Part shown: one piece after another, positions 1 to 10,639 of the stretch
Position numbering within the stretch: position 1 is the first letter of the stretch
Layout of the letters: the number at the start of each line of letters is the position of its first letter
From: Amphimedon queenslandica
Taxonomy: Eukaryota > Porifera > Demospongiae > Haplosclerida > Niphatidae
Length of the DNA: 33,352 nucleotides
Direction: 5' to 3'
Assembly: GCF_000090795.2 (NCBI RefSeq)
Contig: NW_003546242.1
Coordinates: forward strand, 857,449 to 890,800
Notes under the pieces: model-generated
What the model was told of the DNA's origin: nothing
The model's input: only the letters and a program-made list of their open reading frames with translations
Database searches by the model: none
Position numbers and translations under genes: made by a program

Positions 1-364
1 GACATTAGTTTCTAGAGTAGCATCCATTTTATTGCTGTGGGTGTGGTTTTAAAAGGCGTGTTTTGATACTATTAATAGTAACAACATTAAGATATGCAGG
101 CATAAGATTTTGCAGTTATTTTAATCAAATACGTGGGAGTTTCGCGCTCCAACCCTCGCTTTCATGGGCTCCTGTTTTTATACATTGATTAATCTCACCT
201 CATGAATGCAGTTAGATCTCTTCATACTGAGCAATACTGGGTGGATACACACTCACATATCACTCACATTGCACATGCAGTCAACTATAACTCACATATA
301 ACAACCTATGTTTTTAAGATGAACTTCTCATAGACAATACCCACTTTCCATCAACAATCAATGC
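1..364. other. Left-edge intergenic sequence
   Basis: I see no coding frame, RNA gene or inverted repeat here. The only recognisable short motif is a GT-box (CACCC-type, GTGGGTGTGG) near 38-48, which recurs across the window. A simple-sequence tendency (repeats of CTCACAT) lies around 245-300. Confidence 0.5.
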
Positions 365-1565
365 TTAAAAAATATTAATAGACTTAACTACGTGGAAATG
401 ATCAGTACCAACATGCTTCAAATACAAAGCAGGTGTATTAGTATCACAAGGAATGCCATATAACTCAAGGGTACCATATCTAGCCGAGCCAGCAAAAGTA
501 GGAGTAAGTGAATATGAATATATGGTTGTACCTAATATTGCAGATAGTGTAATAATCTGTCTCAGTAGCCCACACAATTTCTATACATTTTGGACTCATT
601 TTTGTTATCATTTATGCTTCAATATCTGGTTCTCTTTAATGTATATACTATGAAACAATTGTTCTTCGAAGTTTGGCATATTACTAACAATTGCTTTACG
701 TAATTTGTAATGCTGAGAAATTGACTCAGTAATGAGTTATGAAAGGGCATAAAATAAGCAGCTCCCATCACTAGGGACATCAAGAGTACTATTAGGAACT
801 CTTTCATCTGACAATGGTGATGTTGGAGTACCAGGTACGATTCTAGCAGCTGTTTCAAAATTAAGGTTTAAAATCTCACACCACCTTTGAAATTCTTCAT
901 TGCCAGGGTAATAAACATCATGCCATTGTCTTCTCACAATATCTGAGTTGGGAGGCTCTTCATAAGTAAAGATGACATCAATGTTATTTGGATTACTTGT
1001 CTTTAATTTAATGCCTAAGAATTTTATACATACAATCAGACTACTACTACAATGGTCATTTTTTACAACACACTTGGTTTAATCATCTTTTGGTTTAGAT
1101 TTAATGTTTGAGAGTTTTAAAGATACAATCAAACTACTACAGCTATCATCATCTTTGACATTAAATTTAGTTTTAAGGTCTTTGAAATTAATTCAATTAA
1201 ATTATCAATTTTTTTTCAGAGAGGCAATACCAAAGCAGTATTGTCAGCACTACTGTCTATATCAACTTTTCTTTTTGGGACAAGGCTTATTTACAACATT
1301 ATCATCATATACTTTACTCTTTTTTGGGCGATAAGACTTTTGTAAATCAGTACCTTTACATTTATTGCCACTAACAGTACTGTTACTACTACTTTATACA
1401 TAACTTACAGACACCTTGAAATTCTTAACTACAAGGTTCACCAATAATTAATTACACCTGTCACTTGAATCTTTCTCTTCTTTCCTTTACTTTCCTTGAT
1501 TTGAGGTACGTCTTTTCGAACTATACTTCTCACCCTGTTAATTTCATTAATGTACGGATTACTAA
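365..1565 (-). pseudogene. OTU-domain cysteine protease-like gene, decayed
   Basis: OTU proteins are papain-fold deubiquitinase-like cysteine proteases; in sponges and cnidarians such domains often sit in repetitive, transposon-like genes. Reading the minus strand from about 1565 down, I see a lysine-rich stretch (about 1540-1440), another basic stretch (about 1390-1265), and two tandem copies of a segment centred on CSSLIV and CSSSLIV (1190-1010). A WHDVYYPG...W-C-x-x-L-x-L region follows, then the catalytic Cys motif PSDGSCLFYALS (around 750-790). An in-frame TAA follows where the family usually has Tyr, then LITESISQHYKLRKAI. A frameshift follows, and the C-terminal part ends with YLKHVGTDHFHVV (around 380-420), which supplies the expected His. 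At least three stops or frameshifts lie between the parts, so it is a pseudogene unless the stops are assembly errors. The OTU call is based on the DGSCLF and GTDHFHVV motifs and their spacing. Confidence 0.7.
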
Positions 1566-1889
1566 CATTAAGGTTTCAGCTTTTCTTTTGTGATTGCTAG
1601 CGAGAGGAAAGGTGAAGCTCTTATTTGTACTAAGTAAGATATTAATTTTTGTAAAACTATAGTGTAGAATTGAGCCGCATGATAATTAGTATTATTGGCC
1701 GTAAATGGATTTTTTTTTGATCACGCACTTCGAAAATTGTTACTTGTAGAGGAAAGAAGCTGCAGGACTGATCTGTAAACTGACTAGCCTATCTGTGCTC
1801 TATCCATCTATGCAAAAAGTTTTTACTTCACATTTTCCAGCTTCGTGGAAAAGCTGCCAATAATTCATGGTGCCCCAACATTGGTGGCT
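1566..1889. other. Intergenic spacer
   Basis: AT-rich, no supported coding frame. It lies between the N-terminal end of the OTU pseudogene and the C-terminal end of the hAT transposase remnant, both on the minus strand. No terminal inverted repeat of the hAT copy could be identified with confidence. Confidence 0.4.
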
Positions 1890-3060
1890 TACTCTATTAA
1901 TGGCAATAATGACATAGTTTGGATGAATCAGATGAAATGGATTGTGTTATTTCTTTTTTACGGTTAAAGACTGTTGTAACTTTATTTATCAAGTCAAACT
2001 GGTATTTTGTTTAAGGAATGTCATACTGGGCAGCGTAGGCATATATTGCAATCTTTTGCCATTGTACTAATTGCAACATGCACAGAGTACTGTTCCACCT
2101 TGTTGGTACATCTTGTTTTATTTGATGTTGTGGTAGAGACAGGCTTTTCTGGATATCTTTATGACAAGAAGTGGCAAGAGGTACATGCTGAAAATGACCA
2201 GCAATCGTTCTACAAATGGCAAGTATGTCAACCACAGCTCGTTGGCCAAATACAGTCATGTACAATTAGCTGCAATGTATGTGCAAAACCGCTAAAATCT
2301 GAGTATCCCCCATCTGCCATGGCTTTCACCATAATAGCTGCATTATCATGGATTATGAGATGTACACTTGCCTTATAAATTTTCCATCTGTCAAACATCT
2401 AATGGAATAATGTACAAATGTTTTGTCCAGTGTGAGAATCAGGAAAATGCTTAAAATTTAACACAGCTGACTGTCTGCAAAAATTTTTAGTTAGCCAGTA
2501 AGCTGTGCGGCTTATCATTGACTTGTTACTCACATTTGTGCTCCATATATCACTGGTAAAACTAAACCATTAGACACTAGCAGTTTAAGACAGCACCTGT
2601 GTCTTGATCCCGCTGTGACTTCAAGGGAGGACATTCTCAGTGACATACCTTCTGCTAAGGGACCAAATCTTGGCTCAAGCGCTTGCAAAACTGACCTAAA
2701 GCCTCTATCATTGACAGCAGATAATGATTGCAATCACACGCTACCATCTCACCAATTTTCCAGTGGATCTTTTGTGCTCTACGATCATTGATGTCCCACA
2801 GAAGAGAACAGTTGTTGCTTTCAGCAAAAGTTAAGCCACCACTGCTTCAAGCATTGGCTGATGATATACTACTATCGGCTTCTTTAAGTATTTATTGTAC
2901 TCCATTTTGTGCTTGCACTTTAAATGACTTACTAAGTTTCAGGTAGTGAAGGTTTTAGACATTTTGCCACCCCAAGATGTCTCCTGTTAACAAGTATTGC
3001 AAGGAACAAACCTAGAATTTTAGGGCTACCACATAAAACAACCAGATAGGGGACTTTTTG
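1890..3060 (-). pseudogene. BED-finger hAT transposase (ZBED-like), decayed
   Basis: A cut-and-paste DNA transposase of the hAT superfamily. On the minus strand the parts are in family order. First is a BED zinc finger: CNTC near 2985, then LKCKHKMEYNKYLKEA near 2900. Next come QKIHWKIGEM (2755) and LSAVNDRGFRSVLQALEPR (2730-2680), then a frame containing FSFTSDIWSTN (2550), where the D is the first catalytic-core acidic residue. SHTGQNICTLFH and IIHDNAAIMVKAM follow (about 2435-2330), then FSGFAHTLQLIVHDC (2290-2245), and finally the PTRWNSTLCML stretch (about 2080) with ITQSISSDSS near 1925. Several in-frame stops (for example inside the BED finger and after CTLFH) and at least three frameshifts make it inactive. 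The C-terminal dimerisation domain is not visible, so the copy is truncated or too eroded to read. Confidence 0.85.
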
Positions 3061-3385
3061 GCCATTGTCTTTCAAGGTAAGTCAAGATAGAGGTAAGTAC
3101 AATAATTAATTGGGTGAAGCCCTTACTTACAAGAACTTGAACGTACCTCTGGGCATGACTGGGAGGTACGGTCTGGAGGCGGAGCCCCTCAATGTTTTAC
3201 ATTCTTTCTAGTTATTATTGCTCGTGTTATTTGCACGTCATAGGTGGTTCCATGATTGTGGAAGTGGTGGGCAAAGGAGAGAATATAATGGCGCTTGAAG
3301 TGTGCCGTGATTTTGACCACACCCACTTTTTTTACGACACGGAACTACATTTTACGTAGCATTATGTGCCTCGCAGTATTTAATT
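3061..3385. other. Spacer with short hairpins
   Basis: No coding frame seen. It holds an 8-bp perfect inverted repeat (CGTACCTC at 3142-3149 with GAGGTACG at 3163-3170), followed at once by the G/C-rich palindrome-like GAGGCGGAGCCCCTC (about 3175-3189). A GT-box on the minus strand lies near 3318-3328. Confidence 0.5.
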
Positions 3386-3575
3386 TTACAAAGCAAATCC
3401 ACCGTTGTCATTATCTGTGCATGTTCCGTAAGTTTGACTTTGTGATTGACTATCAGACTCAGTAGTAGAAGTATCAAAAGGAAGATCATAATCATTGGTC
3501 TCTAACTCTGTGGAATCAACTAACTCTAGATCTAGCTCATCTATAGAAATTTCAGGTAGTAAATTTAGTGTGCAG
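3386..3575 (-). CDS. Candidate acidic C-terminal exon, unassigned
   Basis: I do not recognise this product. The minus strand is open for 63 codons and ends at a TAA (3386-3388). It encodes a strongly acidic, Ser/Thr-rich, probably disordered tail (ISIDELDLELVDSTELE, then TSTTESDSQSQSQ). The open stretch starts directly after a good 3' splice-site context on the minus strand (TTGTTGTGTTACTGGCAG, AG at 3576-3577), and a GTAAGT donor-like sequence lies about 75 bp further upstream. That spacing fits a short sponge intron. However, the most open frame of the upstream sequence does not join in phase, and that upstream sequence is also read on the plus strand as a hAT transposase. It may be a real last exon or a chance open stretch. 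Confidence 0.25.
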
Positions 3576-3659
3576 CTGCCAGTAACACAACAAATGATTT
3601 ATGACATGCAGTATATGCTTATACATTGATCTATACATGTTAGCTATTAAACTTACTTC

Positions 3660-5749
3660 TGTCAATGTCAGTTGCCGGCTTCAAAAACTGGAGAAAAGCC
3701 ATTGCTAAAAGATTCTAATGCTGAGGCCTTGATGAAGTGGCAAATGCTTAGGATTTCACCCATCACTAGTCACTTAAGTACCTAAGTACAAAAGGCACAG
3801 TTTTCCAGGCAAGAAAAAATCTGGTAACACAGCTCTATTTTCTACGCCATCTGTTAAGGCAAGGATTACCTATTAGGGGCCACTCAGAAATTGAACGGAA
3901 TCTCAATCAGCTGCTAATGTTGTTATCTACATGTACAAGCATGCCGAGGTCAGACCTAACAACATGGTTACATGACAACAAGTACATGTCCTTTTCAGTA
4001 GTAAATGAGCAGATACCATCTATCTGGAAATATTTACTGTCATTTAAATTTTACTGAATTAGAATTTTTGCTAAGAAATACATCACCTGTATAATTATAT
4101 GCCACATTCAATAATACATGACACAGTCTAATTTAGTAAAAATTAAATCATAGCACAATTTTAAAACAAAAATTTTGTACCACACTAATTTTCTGATCTA
4201 CGGTATCTGTCATGGGTTCAAATGTATTACACACCGTGCTAAAAAGCATTAAACAAAACTCTCCCACTTGGTATGCAAAAGAAGCAACTGATGAGCAGCA
4301 TACAGAGATCATATTAATGTTACCATCACATTGGTGTACAATAACTATGAAATTAGTGAGCATCCTTTTGGTTTGTATAGTTTTCCTAATACAAAAGCTG
4401 AAACTATTCACTCTGCAATACTGGATATTCTTGCTCGTTGCTCACTTCTCCTTAACATATGTTGAGGTCAGGCATATGATGGTACCTCAAACATGTGAGG
4501 TGCACAAACTGGAGTAGCTACTTGAATTAAGGGAGAGAATCCTGCAGCAGTTCCTGTCCACTGCCTAGCTCATTGCTTAAATTTGTGCTTACAAAAAGGA
4601 GGAAAACTTCCTTTAATAAGAGATGCTTTAGATGCAATAGCAAAGCAACTTAATTGTTTTTAAAAAGATCTCATCTTTTTTAACAAAAGCTCACTGAATT
4701 AGAAAGTTCAGGCACCAATACTAAACCACTTTGTCCAACCAGATGGACAACAAACACTGCAGCAAAAGAAGCTATTGTATCTGATTACAAAGTATTAATA
4801 AATACATTAGAAGAAGCACACGAAACTACCAGGGATGAGTACCAACTGAAAGCTGCTGTCTACTAACTGCTCTGGAAAAGATTTCAACATTCTTAACCTT
4901 AAAGCGGGACACATTATATTTATGGCTACTGAAAATATGTCTCAATCATTAGAGTGTAAAGATACCACTATTCAAGGAGCAGTTGCTGCAGTTAGATTGA
5001 CACATTATTTCTTTATTAATTTTCTCAATGACATGATAGACCTTTTCAATCATTTTATGAAGCCGTTTTTGCAAATGCAAGCCAGCTTAACATGAATCCT
5101 CCGAGGCTCCCATGTTATGGAAGACCATGCAAAACAACAGATGATGGAACGGAATGACATAGATATGACAGCCCTGAAGTTTACTTTCGTCACAAGTACT
5201 ACCAAGCATGTGATTTATTTATTGCAGGGCTTGATGAAAGATTTAATCAACAAAAACTGATGCATCATGTACTTCATTTAGAAAATCTGCTATTAAAAGC
5301 ATCCAATGGAGAGGTTCATTAGCAACATTTCAGGTTTCTGAAAACCTCATTCTACAAGGATGACTTTAATTTAGAGCTGCTCCACATCTAGCTTTTAATG
5401 ATATCAAAGTTAATACAGGAAGCTCTACCCACTGTTGAATGTGTTACATCTGTCCGTACAATATGTGATGCCACGAATGAATCACATTCATATAAAACCA
5501 TGCTGTCTGAAGTTCATAATTTACTCCGTCTATATTTTACCAATCCTATAACTTCATCTACATTCAAAAGGACTTTCTCGGCAATGAAAAGGGTTTTAAC
5601 ATATATACGAACAAGGATGATTGAAGAAAGACTAAATAATTGTCTCTTGTAATGCATATATAAAAAACCTTTAATAGTAATGATATTGCTGAAGAATTTA
5701 TTAGTGTAAATGTTGAGCGTAAGATATACTTTGGTACTTTCAATTGATT
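3660..5749 (+). pseudogene. hAT transposase with DUF4371 and C-terminal dimerisation domain, decayed
   Basis: A transposase of the hAT group that also gave rise to ZMYM/THAP0-like host proteins. Plus-strand pieces in order: GFKNWRKAIAKRF (3680-3720); LYFLRHLLRQGLPIRGHSE (about 3830-3890), the DUF4371 signature; SPTWYAKEATDEQHTE (4260-4310), with the conserved D of the EATD motif; DILARCSLLLNIC then GQAYDGTSNM (4420-4500); VPVHCLAHCLNLCLQKGG (4550-4605), the typical HC-x-x-H-x-LNL core; CPTRWTTN (4735-4755); NPPRLPCYGRPCKTTDD (5095-5145); and the dimerisation domain with LLRLYFTNPITSSTFKRTFS, ending in ERKIYFG (5520-5740). The final stop is at 5747-5749. Many stops and frameshifts break it, but the last 80 codons (5398-5652) are intact. 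No convincing terminal repeats were found. A MITE begins 18 bp downstream. Confidence 0.85.
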
Positions 5750-5767
5750 TTTAACGTTTTTACTATA

Positions 5768-5998
5768 CGTGACCATAATTGACATAAGGTACCTTATGGC
5801 AGATAGGAAAATTGCCCTTAAAAGTCCAAGTTTCTGAGCTGCATTTATCATGACAATACTTCAGACGATGCAAAAAGTTACTATATTACTATTAAAAACA
5901 ATAGTTGTGTCTAACAGAGGACTCACAGGTTGATATTTTTCATTATAATGATGACTTTTAAAATTCGGCATAAGGTACATTTGTCAATTATGGTGACA
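5768..5998 (+). mobile_element. MITE, family 1, copy A (231 bp)
   Basis: Both ends carry an inverted repeat of about 30 bp. The left end reads GTGACCATAATTGACA and continues TAAGGTACCTTATG. The right end is its reverse complement with few changes (CATAAGGTACATTTGTCAAT, then TATGGTGAC). TA dinucleotides flank both ends (5766-5767 and 5999-6000), which would fit a mariner-like target duplication. There is no coding capacity. A second copy lies at 31148-31385 in the same orientation, with similar sequence along its whole length. Confidence 0.85.
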
Positions 5999-6068
5999 TA
6001 TATATACTTTCGAACATTTTTTCATAGTTTAGCACCCCCAATATTAGGTTCAGAGATACACCAACGAC

Positions 6069-7563
6069 ATGGAGTTTATGTCAACAAGTTTTCAAGGCAA
6101 TGACTTCTCAGCTCCAGTGTATGACCATGCCACTGATTATAACAATCAATTGAAACCTTCTCAAGGACCACACAATGGACCCAAAGAATCAGTGTATTCT
6201 CAGCTTGGTGAGTATGCACGTATCTCACAGTGGACCATCAATAGGGAACATATTCAGACCTCAGTGTCATGGCAGTGTTGAGTCAGATCAGCACTCACCT
6301 TGTCACTCATCTCAATTGCATGATACCGCTGTGTCTTAATCATGATACTGCTGATGTGTCTTTCAAGCAACCATCAAATAACAATGGAAGAGAACAAGAT
6401 AGTTACACTGTCAAATTTCAACTGTCAGTGCAGTATACTGCAGGGAATGGACTACAAGTTCTTACAATAGTCCTAATGGCACTTATACTGATACTATTTG
6501 TATGTATACTGGTAATACTGTTGCTTAATAAAGGTTCATGTACAAGAGATACAAGCAGTAATAGTGCTGGCCTCACTATTAGTGGTAATACTGCTATTAA
6601 CAAGAAACTGATACAGGTTACAATGAAGAGCATAATTCAACAGATTATGGTGCATGCTAATAGTATCAACAGGTATACAGACAAACTGCTTTAATTACTG
6701 AACACTAGTCTTATTAAAGATATCAGTACACCAACTGCTGCTGCTGTTCATGATGCACTACTAATTGTCAATGAATTATTAGTGATATAGAATGGACCCT
6801 CTACTAAAACTGTTTAATTTGAAGAAATTAAAGCAGCTCGTCCCAAAAGTCCTTCAGGTTACTATCATGTTAACTGTCACAAAATATACTGCAATATGGG
6901 AGAGTTGTGTGGACAAGATGGAGGATGGACAAGAATAGCTTATCTTCATAATTATGATTGGGAACTGTCCTTTAGGACATGAGGACTTCATCACTAGAGG
7001 CATTAGAGTTTGTAGGAGAGAGAATAGTTATGGTAGTTGTAGGTAATGTCTTCAAAACAAATAGTGTCAGTTATAGTCAATAATGTGGTAAAGTGATACA
7101 ATGTCAAAAGGGTAGAACAAATGCTGTTTACACTAACATTAATAATATTAATGCTGCTTATATTGATGCGAGTCAGTTTCACATGTAGGTCACCTCGTTA
7201 ACCTGTCTGGACGTATATAACTGGGTATAGTCCAAATACCCATGAAAGTTATGCCTGGACTTGCACTAGTGGAGCAAGCAATACAGGTCCATCATTTGTA
7301 GGAAAGCACTACTATTGTGAGTCAGGTACTGACAGTGATCCTGCCTGTACTGAAGTATACAGTGATGATCCATTGTGAGATGAAAGTAATTGCTATTCAA
7401 TGAAAGCTCCTTGTTGTACAGTTGCTGGCCTTCTGTGCTTCTTCAGAAATTATGGTAATCCTACCATTACAGATGACATTGAACTGAGGGTGTGAAGGAA
7501 TGAGGCATGGGCAATGAATATACTCCAGTTCAGTTGTATGAGGTTATGTCAAGTAATGTTTAA
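6069..7563 (+). pseudogene. Single-pass membrane protein with fibrinogen-like Cys-rich ectodomain, decayed
   Basis: The architecture matches a family expanded in sponges and cnidarians whose Cys-rich extracellular module resembles fibrinogen-related domains; the ligand is unknown. An ATG at 6069 opens a polar N-terminal part ending in PKESVYSQLG. A GTGAGT donor-like sequence follows at once, so an intron may lie about 6211-6290. A hydrophobic segment LTIVLMALILILFVCILVIL (6455-6520) is the membrane span. After it come a helical stalk (NTAINKKLIQ, IIQQIMVHANSINR) and then the ectodomain: SPSGYYHVNCHKIYCNMGEL (6850-6910), GGWTRIAYL, GPSFVGKHYYCESG (near 7300), APCCTVAGL, and ITDDIELRV (7470-7490). 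It ends with LYEVMSSNV and TAA at 7561-7563. Stops follow DKLL and LLVI, one replaces the Cys after IELRV, and several frameshifts occur. It is close to full length but broken. Confidence 0.75.
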
Positions 7564-8139
7564 AAATTTGATGAAATGAGTGTTTTTAGAATTTATAATA
7601 TCTTTCTTCACAAGGTTTGTTATCTTTGTTTACACAATAAGAAGTTTACTAGTGTCTGTACTAATCACAATATTTTATAAAGCTAACTTGTAACACAGAC
7701 ATATACTATTTACTTATTATTGACTAAGTTATATTAGTATAATTCATTGTGACACTTCCAATCTGAGAAAAAGAGGGAGAAAGTGTGACAATTGTTATTG
7801 TAGTGTATAAGTATACTATGAGAACATGATATACATGACAACCTAGCATTATGACTGATCTGGGGCAGAGATATATATAGTAGGGCTTGAGCCCATTCAC
7901 TCTTATGTAGGACATATAATAAATGTGCCATCCAATCAGTTTAACTTACTTCTATTAATTGATCTTTCATAATCTATACAAACATTAAATCACAAGTTAT
8001 ACATAAATTTTTATTCATGTATGTTTACTTTAAATTCTTTTAAAGTTTTAGCTAATACTGTGTAATTTGTAATTGGCTATTTTTGTGGATCAAGAAGCTT
8101 GTCCAACACACAGTTTATTATTGTATTACAATCATTCAT
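7564..8139. other. AT-rich intergenic DNA
   Basis: The 3' flank of the fibrinogen-like pseudogene, followed by AT-rich DNA. No coding frame, RNA gene or repeat is supported. Confidence 0.4.
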
Positions 8140-8640
8140 ATGACAGAAATATACATATAGGAGTGAGAGGAGCGATCGGAAAAAGAATGAATTTAAAAAT
8201 AAGAGTGAGCAATGTATTTGAAACATGCACAAGCAACTATAGCACATACGCAAAACATGATTCAAACCTTATGTCATAAACAAGAAAATTACACAAATAG
8301 GCTAACTGTTTGATTTTTTGCTTCTCCTTTTCTAATTCTTCCCTTAAATCCAATGCAAATATCAACTACCAAGTGATTTATTCAGTTATGGTTCCTTTCA
8401 TTTCTTTTAACGTACTAGTCAGCGTGCTTACTCCAGTTTTCATTGTTAATTTGACTTTAAGTTGAAGATAAAGCTCCTAAATAGCATCCTTTTAACTTAT
8501 GTGGCTAAAATATAAATATAGGAATAGAATGGAAAAAGAAAGACATTAAAACATGCACATGCAACTATAGCATATGTACAAAACATATATCATTGAATTC
8601 ACACTCAGTAAGCGAGTAAATTACACTAACCTATCTTTAT
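8140..8640. repeat. Diverged direct duplication, two copies of about 130-160 bp
   Basis: Copy 1 (about 8145-8310) and copy 2 (about 8510-8640) share the ordered blocks ATATAGGA, GGAAAAAGAA, AACATGCACA-GCAACTATAGCA, CAAAACAT and AAATTACAC in the same orientation. They look like a tandem-type duplication of about 365 bp spacing that has diverged strongly. No coding function is evident. Confidence 0.6.
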
Positions 8641-8810
8641 GCTTTTGAACAAACTTTGTTTGAGATATTGTGATCCTTTTTTCTTTAGTGCCTACATTGT
8701 ATGCATAAGACACACCATATTAGACAGGTTATATATCTCAACATAACACGTTATATATCTTATGTATCTCAGTTTGGCTCAAACCAAAGAATATGAGGAC
8801 AAAACTGGTT

Positions 8811-8840
8811 TGATGAGGTGCTCACAACTCCACCTCATCA
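8811..8840. repeat. Perfect 10-bp hairpin
   Basis: TGATGAGGTG (8811-8820) and CACCTCATCA (8831-8840) are exact reverse complements separated by 10 bases (CTCACAACTC). No poly-T tract follows, so there is no reason to call it a terminator. Function unknown. Confidence 0.7.
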
Positions 8841-9345
8841 CCACCTGTACCACTTAATCTTGGGCCCGCCAAGCGTTTTTACAAAACCAAAACATGTATA
8901 CAACATCACAGGCCAAGGGTTTCTAGGTAGCCTTAGCAATTCTCAACAACAAACTATATCACATGGGTACTTTCCACCTTAGTTTATTTGCAATCCTCCA
9001 GAATCAACAAATAGTAATCCTTTTTTTCTACAACTTGTTTGTGGGATGATAGAGTGCATACATGAAGAGAAAAGTACTTACTTCAGATGGCAAATCTGTT
9101 CATTGCGGCAAGATGCAGAAGTTTGAGTGTGTATGAGGTCTACCCTAGGTCCATTGTATGCCATTAGTGACTTTTTGTCTGGTGAAAATCATGTGATCAA
9201 ATCCGGTGTGGTTCACTACATCATCATTTGTACTCTGATACACTTCTAGACAAAAAAATCCCAGACACAACCTACCACAAATAGTAAATGAGCAATAAAA
9301 TTTTAACTTAAAAGCAAGAACAGTTGTAAATATACCCTTCTTTTT
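8841..9345. other. Intergenic DNA
   Basis: No supported gene. An open stretch exists on the minus strand around 9145-9393, but it runs through the palindrome at 9346-9376 and shows no recognisable motif. Confidence 0.35.
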
Positions 9346-9376
9346 AACAACCTGGGGGCGTAGCCCCCAGGTCGTT
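9346..9376. repeat. G-rich palindrome (AACAACCTGGGGGC type)
   Basis: AACAACCTGGGGGC and GCCCCCAGGTCGTT form 14-bp arms with one mismatch around a 3-base loop (GTA). It belongs to a set of short hairpins with a purine-rich loop found at several places in the window (3175, 9346, 15503, 20534, 33180). Confidence 0.7.
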
Positions 9377-9405
9377 CCTATAATTGAATTCACCGTCGCG
9401 CTATC

Positions 9406-9422
9406 TATATATATATATATAT
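9406..9422. repeat. (TA)n microsatellite
   Basis: About 8.5 units of an uninterrupted TA dinucleotide repeat. It is short and has no evident role. Confidence 0.8.
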
Positions 9423-9484
9423 TTGTATGTCCACACTTACATTTCTTCTATACATGTTGTATTGGACAAATAACAAGCCTTAGC

Positions 9485-9545
9485 AACACCCGCCCACGCT
9501 CCTTTACGTGAGTGGGTGTGGTCACGGCAAACAAAATGGCGGCTT
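9485..9545 (+). promoter_or_regulatory. Promoter-like cluster: GT-box and YY1-like motif
   Basis: A short less AT-rich patch holds CACCCGCCCACGC and GAGTGGGTGTGGTCACG (inverted CACCC/GT boxes, KLF/SP type), followed by AAAATGGCGGC at 9534-9544. In animals that motif is the YY1 core and often overlaps the start codon. It directly precedes an ATG-initiated open stretch. The call is motif-based inference. Confidence 0.35.
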
Positions 9546-9628
9546 ACACAAGGGGCAAAGTTAAGAGCTTTTTAACAGCAAGAGAGCATAGAGATACTGT
9601 CTAAAGACTTCTCTAGAAGCATTAGAAG
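9536..9628 (+). pseudogene. Candidate first exon, frameshifted, unassigned
   Basis: The ATG inside ATGGCGGC opens 22 codons (beginning MAAYTRGKVKSF) and then meets a TAA at 9602-9604. Shifting one frame before the stop gives KTSLEALEG, leading straight into a donor-like GAAG-GTAAAG (GT at 9629-9630). So an old first exon with one indel is plausible. I do not recognise the protein. Downstream exons could lie among the open stretches at 9815-10102 and 10138-10290, but no joined frame can be shown. Confidence 0.25.
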
Positions 9629-10475
9629 GTAAAGAGAACCTCTATAACTCTTAGTAGTGACCAAGTTGTACTTGCAAGGTGGTGAAATCAATTATAGGAA
9701 TATTTTTTACCCTGTTACGCTTGTTTCTGTGAAATAAGATCAAGTTGGCCTGTGAAGTATGAAAAAGCATAAGCCGACGCATTACATCTGCCTGCAAGGT
9801 GCTCTGCTACATGTTTGAAGGCATGTCGTTTTTGTGAAGAAAAGGCAGCGGAGGAAGTGAGTGATGAGATGTTGTGCAACTCACTTCATGGTATAGGCAC
9901 CATCTGTTGCAGTACTATTTTTTTGAGGAGAACAAGCATGACCTTTTATGGGCTGCCCCAAAAAGCTGCTGCAATAAGAATGGGTTGGAGTTCTTGGCTG
10001 CTACATTTATCTCCGCCCAGGATGCTGGGCATACCATGCACATCAAACTATTCTAGTGAAGGTAAGGATAGCGCTCTAGGATCCCATGAGCCTATGGTAT
10101 AAGATAAACAGTAAAGCTTGAGAATTAAGAGTGAAGGATGGATATTTTGTTTCAAGATGATACAAATAGATGCCACCTGAGGATATCTGCTCTGCAGTTG
10201 GTGTTCAAATGCGTAAGTCGATGTTCTTCTAGCCAAGGACGCTTTATAGCTTCTATGTTCAACCTTACAAACACCAGCCTGGGCTGACCCTGGCTGCTGC
10301 TTGGTTGTAGTGGTGTTGAAATCCCGTTTCTGTTAATTACACTATGAGATCAGTTTGGCTTTAAAGGCAGTCAGTTTTGGCAGAGGTAGAGACAGCGACT
10401 TATTGACAATTTTTATTTCAATGCCAAGGAAGGTCAGGGTGGCGGCTAGTCCCTCAACCTTTACTGGAGTTGTGG
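9629..10475 (+). other. Unassigned coding-like debris upstream of the hAT insertion
   Basis: Two overlapping frames are open near 9815-10102 (one contains KHDLLWAAPKSCCNKNGLEF), and a 50-codon frame starting MDILFQDDTNRC lies at 10138-10290. Composition is less AT-rich than neighbouring spacer, as in old exons, but no domain is recognised. This sequence is the left flank of the hAT element; the right flank continues at 13018. Confidence 0.3.
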
Positions 10476-10483
10476 GTCACCCC
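10476..10483. repeat. Left 8-bp target-site duplication (GTCACCCC)
   Basis: GTCACCCC occurs exactly here and again at 13010-13017, directly outside the two terminal inverted repeats. Eight base pairs is the characteristic duplication length of hAT transposons. Confidence 0.9.
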
Positions 10484-10639
10484 CAGTGGCGGATCTATGG
10501 GGGGCAAGGGGGCGCTTTGCCCCAAAAAATCTGAGCTGTCCACCCACATTGTCTATTGCTATAAGAACTGTCCCACATTAATTATACAGTGCATGTGTTA
10601 AGCCCTCCCATAAACCATATGTTATTACAGCAGCTACCA

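Noticed and set aside
2007-2378. A 123-codon plus-strand frame
   Set aside because: It is antisense to the well-supported minus-strand hAT transposase core.
5564-5851. A 95-codon minus-strand frame
   Set aside because: It overlaps the intact plus-strand hAT dimerisation domain and the MITE end, and has no motif of its own.
8811-8840. Rho-independent terminator
   Set aside because: A perfect hairpin, but without a following T-run and in a eukaryotic context.
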